From Actinomycetota bacterium (GTDB lineage Bacteria; Actinomycetota; Actinomycetes; Streptosporangiales; Streptosporangiaceae): a stretch of 7,634 bases of DNA. The notes under the pieces are model-generated. The model ran no database searches. It had not been told where the DNA came from and saw nothing but the letters and a program-made list of their open reading frames with translations. Location of the stretch: positions 1 to 7,634 of the forward strand of contig PMST01000616.1 of NCBI GenBank assembly GCA_003168295.1. The letters are read 5' to 3'. Each line of letters opens with the position of its first letter. Within the stretch, counting starts at the first letter, position 1. The translations under genes and the position numbers were made by a program. Below, piece after piece: positions 5,436-7,634 of the stretch.

Positions 5436-7340
5436 TCAAGCGCCCGGCGAAGAGGTCTGGCCGGCCGGAGTGGGCGCGGTGATGACCGTTGGCGCTGATC
5501 CGCTGCCCGCGGGAAACCCCGGTATCGCGGTCGGCCCGCTCGGTGCCTGCCCCGGTGCCGCGGAGCCCGCGGCGGGGGAGCCGGCCGGCGTGCCTGCCGC
5601 AGACGATGAGCCGCTGCCGGACTGCCCCGCGCTGGTGCTGGACTTGTCGAGGCCGGGGTCATCCATCGGCGGGCTAGCCGGCACGATCTCACCTACCCAG
5701 CCAAGGATCTGGCTTCCCTGGATGGTCAGCGTCCCGCCGGCCGAGCCTCCGCTGAACGAGAAGCTCCCAGCGCTCTGGGCGCCCGAAGATCCCTGGCCCG
5801 AGTCCTGCGACTCGCTGTGCGAAACCTGACCCCCGACGAACAGGTAGCCGGCCGAGACACTCTGACTGTCTGCACTGCTCTGAGCGCTGCTTTGCTGCTG
5901 GCGGTTGGCCTGGGCGAGCGCGGTGCCAGCTTGTCCCCAGTTCTCCGCCTGAATGGACACGTTGCGCACGACGAGGCACGCGGTGGGGATCAAGGGCATG
6001 AGTTGCTGCTGATTCGAGACCTGGCCGGCAATGGTCCCGTCGCTGATACTGTTCTGCTTCGCGTTGACCAGGTACCAGCCGCCCATGTGGAAGAGGTCAC
6101 TGACCAGCCACGGCCGTTCGATGCGGCAGAGGCCCCATTCGAAGCTGATGGTCACGTTCGTCGTCTCGTCGTCGAATGTCTGCACGCTGCTGCTGCCTGC
6201 CGCTCCACCTTGCGCTGACGAGCCCTCGGAATGCGAAGCCCCGCCGCCGATCACGATGCCCATGAACATCGCGCCGCCGGAGCCACTGACCGATGACGAC
6301 TGCCCGTTGTACCAGTTGTTGGCGAAGCTGCTTGACTGGTTCGCGGACTGTGCTAGCCAGGCACTCGACGTTGCCGTGAGCTTTTCGAAGCCCATGCTGT
6401 CGTCGGTGCTGTCGTACCAGTTCGTCGGGATGATCATCGAGTAGTTGACTTCGCTGGGCAGGCCGGCGATTCCCAGGTTCCACGCGTCGAACAACTGACG
6501 CGCCTGCGTGACCATTGCCGCCTGCGTGTCGATCCCCACGCTGCTGACTGTGGCCAGTGCTTGCTCGATGTCCGCTGCGCCCTGTGCCATCCAGGTCTCA
6601 TATGCCTGGTCGACGGCCGTCTGATCAACCGCGGAGGTCTGCGGCCAGGCCGAGCCCAGTATCGGGTCGGCCATCGCGTAGGCCTGATCGGTCGCGTAGT
6701 TGGCCTTGGCCTGCGCCCATGCCATCTGATTCGCTAGGTAAGCCTGGTAACCAGGCGTTTGGCCGACCATGTTGCCATTGCTGTCATAGGTGTACAGCTT
6801 CTGCAGGGCCGCTTGGACTGCCTGCTCTACCTGCGCCGACGGCGGGGGCGCGGGCAGCGGCTGCATACCGCTGATGATCGAGCCGTACGCGAAGCTCAGC
6901 GACCGCGATGTCGGGTACGGCTGCAAGACACCGTTCCCTGTTACCTCATAGAGCTCGTCGACCAGCAGTGACGTCTGGAAGGCCGCCTCTATCGAGGCCT
7001 GTAGCTGGCTGTTGAGCTGGGGCGCTGACGACGCCGTTCCGCCGGAGGCTCCGGAAGCGGCCGGCGTCGTAGTTGAGGAGGCACTCGGGGCCTGGTACTT
7101 GCCCGTGATGCTCGCCATCGTGTCACCGCCGGCCGGAGTCCACGGGTTTGCATAGGTCGTGGGGTCAATCGGCAGCCCAGTCGACATCTGCATATACAGA
7201 ACCTGGCCGGTGGGATTCCCCTTGCTGTCCACGGGTTGCTGCCCAAGCACCCGCCCTGCCAGGGTGTCCAGCATGGCCAGCAAGGCCTGGCCGATCCCCC
7301 CGCTTACCTGTAGCTGACCTTCAATCGCAGCCTGAGACAC
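5436..7340 (-). CDS. Unrecognised 634-aa protein, first gene of the lysozyme operon
   Basis: I know no named family for this protein. Visible layout: residues 8-50 a helix and strand; 80-110 a Ser/Thr/Ala linker; 111-150 'LVDELYEVTGNGVLQPYPTSRSLSF'; 165-300 an Ala/Gln-rich, probably helical region with several Trp and Tyr; 301-330 'MIIPTNWYDSTDDSMGFEKL'. Next comes a Ser-rich segment with a short hydrophobic core, 'GGAMFMGIVIGGG' (355-367). Residues 395-465 are the conserved block: 'VTISFEWGLCRIERPWLVSDLF', 'GWYLVNAKQNSISDGTIAGQ' and 'LMPLIPTACLVVRNVSIQ'. A second Ser/Gly-rich segment with a hydrophobic core follows (484-522), then 'GTLTIQGSQILGWVGEIVPASPPMDDPGL' in part (536-564) and a Ser/Gly/Ala/Pro tail to 634. 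No signal peptide is seen. The start is GTG at 7340 with GGAGG 5 nt upstream. A consensus-like promoter precedes it. The product may act with its paralogue and the lysozyme; function is unknown. Confidence 0.85.
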   Translation of the reverse strand: MSQAAIEGQLQVSGGIGQALLAMLDTLAGRVLGQQPVDSKGNPTGQVLYMQMSTGLPIDPTTYANPWTPAGGDTMASITGKYQAPSASSTTTPAASGASGGTASSAPQLNSQLQASIEAAFQTSLLVDELYEVTGNGVLQPYPTSRSLSFAYGSIISGMQPLPAPPPSAQVEQAVQAALQKLYTYDSNGNMVGQTPGYQAYLANQMAWAQAKANYATDQAYAMADPILGSAWPQTSAVDQTAVDQAYETWMAQGAADIEQALATVSSVGIDTQAAMVTQARQLFDAWNLGIAGLPSEVNYSMIIPTNWYDSTDDSMGFEKLTATSSAWLAQSANQSSSFANNWYNGQSSSVSGSGGAMFMGIVIGGGASHSEGSSAQGGAAGSSSVQTFDDETTNVTISFEWGLCRIERPWLVSDLFHMGGWYLVNAKQNSISDGTIAGQVSNQQQLMPLIPTACLVVRNVSIQAENWGQAGTALAQANRQQQSSAQSSADSQSVSAGYLFVGGQVSHSESQDSGQGSSGAQSAGSFSFSGGSAGGTLTIQGSQILGWVGEIVPASPPMDDPGLDKSSTSAGQSGSGSSSAAGTPAGSPAAGSAAPGQAPSGPTAIPGFPAGSGSAPTVITAPTPAGQTSSPGA

Positions 7341-7345
7341 GGCAG

Positions 7346-7350
7346 CCTCC
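7346..7350 (-). promoter_or_regulatory. Ribosome binding site supporting the GTG start of the 634-aa gene
   Basis: GGAGG stands 5 nt before the GTG at 7340 on the minus strand, inside a longer G-rich run. No ATG in this frame lies nearby with a comparable signal. Confidence 0.7.
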
Positions 7351-7412
7351 CCCGCTCTCCCGGACGATCGGATCTCGTCCTGTGTTTACTCTCCGGAGTT
7401 GAAAGTTACCGT

Positions 7413-7442
7413 CTGATACGTCACGGAGTGAGAAATTGTCAA
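7413..7442 (-). promoter_or_regulatory. Promoter of the three-gene lysozyme operon
   Basis: On the minus strand a perfect TTGACA (7442-7437) is separated by 18 nt from TATCAG (7418-7413), a 4-of-6 match to TATAAT. This is the housekeeping-sigma pattern. Transcription would begin near 7406 and leave a leader of about 65 nt. The leader contains the 8-bp palindrome CTCCGGAG (7391-7398), a possible operator or start of a leader structure. Confidence 0.6.
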
Positions 7443-7493
7443 GACCTGTGGACGGAGAGAATGACGGCTGGCGGGTGCAGGAGAATGGCAGTG

Positions 7494-7516
7494 GCCGGCG
7501 CCGGATCGGCGCCGGC
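7494..7516. repeat. Perfect 10-bp inverted repeat with 3-nt loop in the divergent intergenic region
   Basis: GCCGGCGCCG (7494-7503), GAT, CGGCGCCGGC (7507-7516). The all-G/C stem is very stable in RNA or as cruciform DNA. No T-run follows on either strand, so it is not a standard intrinsic terminator. It lies upstream of the operon promoter and before the possible plus-strand gene at 7570. Confidence 0.75.
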
Positions 7517-7569
7517 GGTGATGTGAGCGCTGGCCAGGACGGCCGCGCCGAGCCTTGCTGGAGGCGTCC

Positions 7570-7634
7570 GTGCAGCACATTCTGGCCCTGTCGCGCACTG
7601 CGGTGATCGTCCGGCACTGGTTCGAGATCGACCT
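7570..7634 (+). CDS. Possible start of a plus-strand gene, cut by the window edge
   Basis: A GTG at 7570 is preceded by GGAGG (7560-7564) with a 5-nt gap and opens a frame of 21 codons to the window end, beginning MQHILALSRTAVIVRHWFEID. This is too short to identify. If real, it is divergent from the lysozyme operon, and the 230-base region between would hold both promoters. No clear plus-strand promoter is visible. Confidence 0.35.
   Translation, partial: MQHILALSRTAVIVRHWFEID

Larger units (their letters stand above)
7341..7569. other. Intergenic region upstream of the operon
   Basis: It contains the operon promoter (7413-7442), the leader palindrome (7391-7398) and the strong inverted repeat (7494-7516). 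A 21-codon plus-strand frame (ATG 7461 to TGA 7526) spans the inverted repeat, but its ribosome binding site is poorly spaced and I do not call it a gene. Confidence 0.6.

Noticed and set aside
4766..5692. Minus-strand 308-codon frame across the junction of the two large operon genes
   Set aside because: Arg/Pro/Ala-rich shadow in another frame; it crosses the stop, ribosome binding site and start of genes with better codon bias and conserved blocks.
3097..7340. Prophage lysis or tail module
   Set aside because: The lysozyme domain is phage-like, but no holin, structural, packaging, integrase or repressor gene is present and the two partners do not resemble phage tail or capsid proteins.
7461..7526. 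21-codon plus-strand leader-peptide frame before the possible right-edge gene
   Set aside because: The Shine-Dalgarno is only 3 nt from the ATG, the peptide is featureless Ala/Gly, and the frame is probably a by-product of the GC-rich inverted repeat.

Overview
The window is GC-rich and reads as chromosomal DNA of an actinomycete. Supporting signs are strong G/C third-position bias, purine-rich Shine-Dalgarno sequences, a DUF222/13E12-repeat protein, a NIPSNAP protein, and the pentapeptide-repeat architecture with a 'TEQGQVTDRYTKAIEQLGS' block that is typical of this phylum. I cannot assign a genus. Almost everything lies on the minus strand; only a doubtful gene start at the right edge points the other way.

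Right half (7442 down to 3097): a promoter with a perfect TTGACA -35 box precedes three tightly spaced genes. The first two encode large proteins (634 and about 471 aa) of a family I do not recognise. They look like diverged paralogues, sharing a hydrophobic core block, a later strand, a 'P..PP.DDP'-like motif, and then a long Ser/Gly/Ala/Pro/Thr-rich tail. The third gene encodes a T4-type lysozyme (GH24-like) with its E-x8-D-x5-T catalytic triad intact, no visible signal peptide, and the same kind of low-complexity tail. I treat these three as one co-transcribed, apparently undescribed functional unit. Its composition looks less GC-rich than the left end of the window.

Middle (3062 down to 1449): remains of, or a deliberately split version of, one long protein. 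It would consist of a membrane helix, a second membrane helix with the conserved actinobacterial region, pentapeptide repeats, and a DUF1963 (YwqG-like) domain. The order and sequence follow the usual pentapeptide-repeat proteins, but the reading frame changes twice (near 2913 and near 2496), and the last segment has no convincing start of its own.

Left (1418 down to 1): a small NIPSNAP-family gene, a 187-base intergenic region with a candidate promoter, and the 5' 299 codons of a DUF222 protein whose expected C-terminal HNH nuclease domain would lie outside the window. No RNA genes, CRISPR arrays or recognisable insertion sequences were seen. No stretch longer than about 300 bases lacks a gene; the two real intergenic regions are 911-1097 and 7341-7569.
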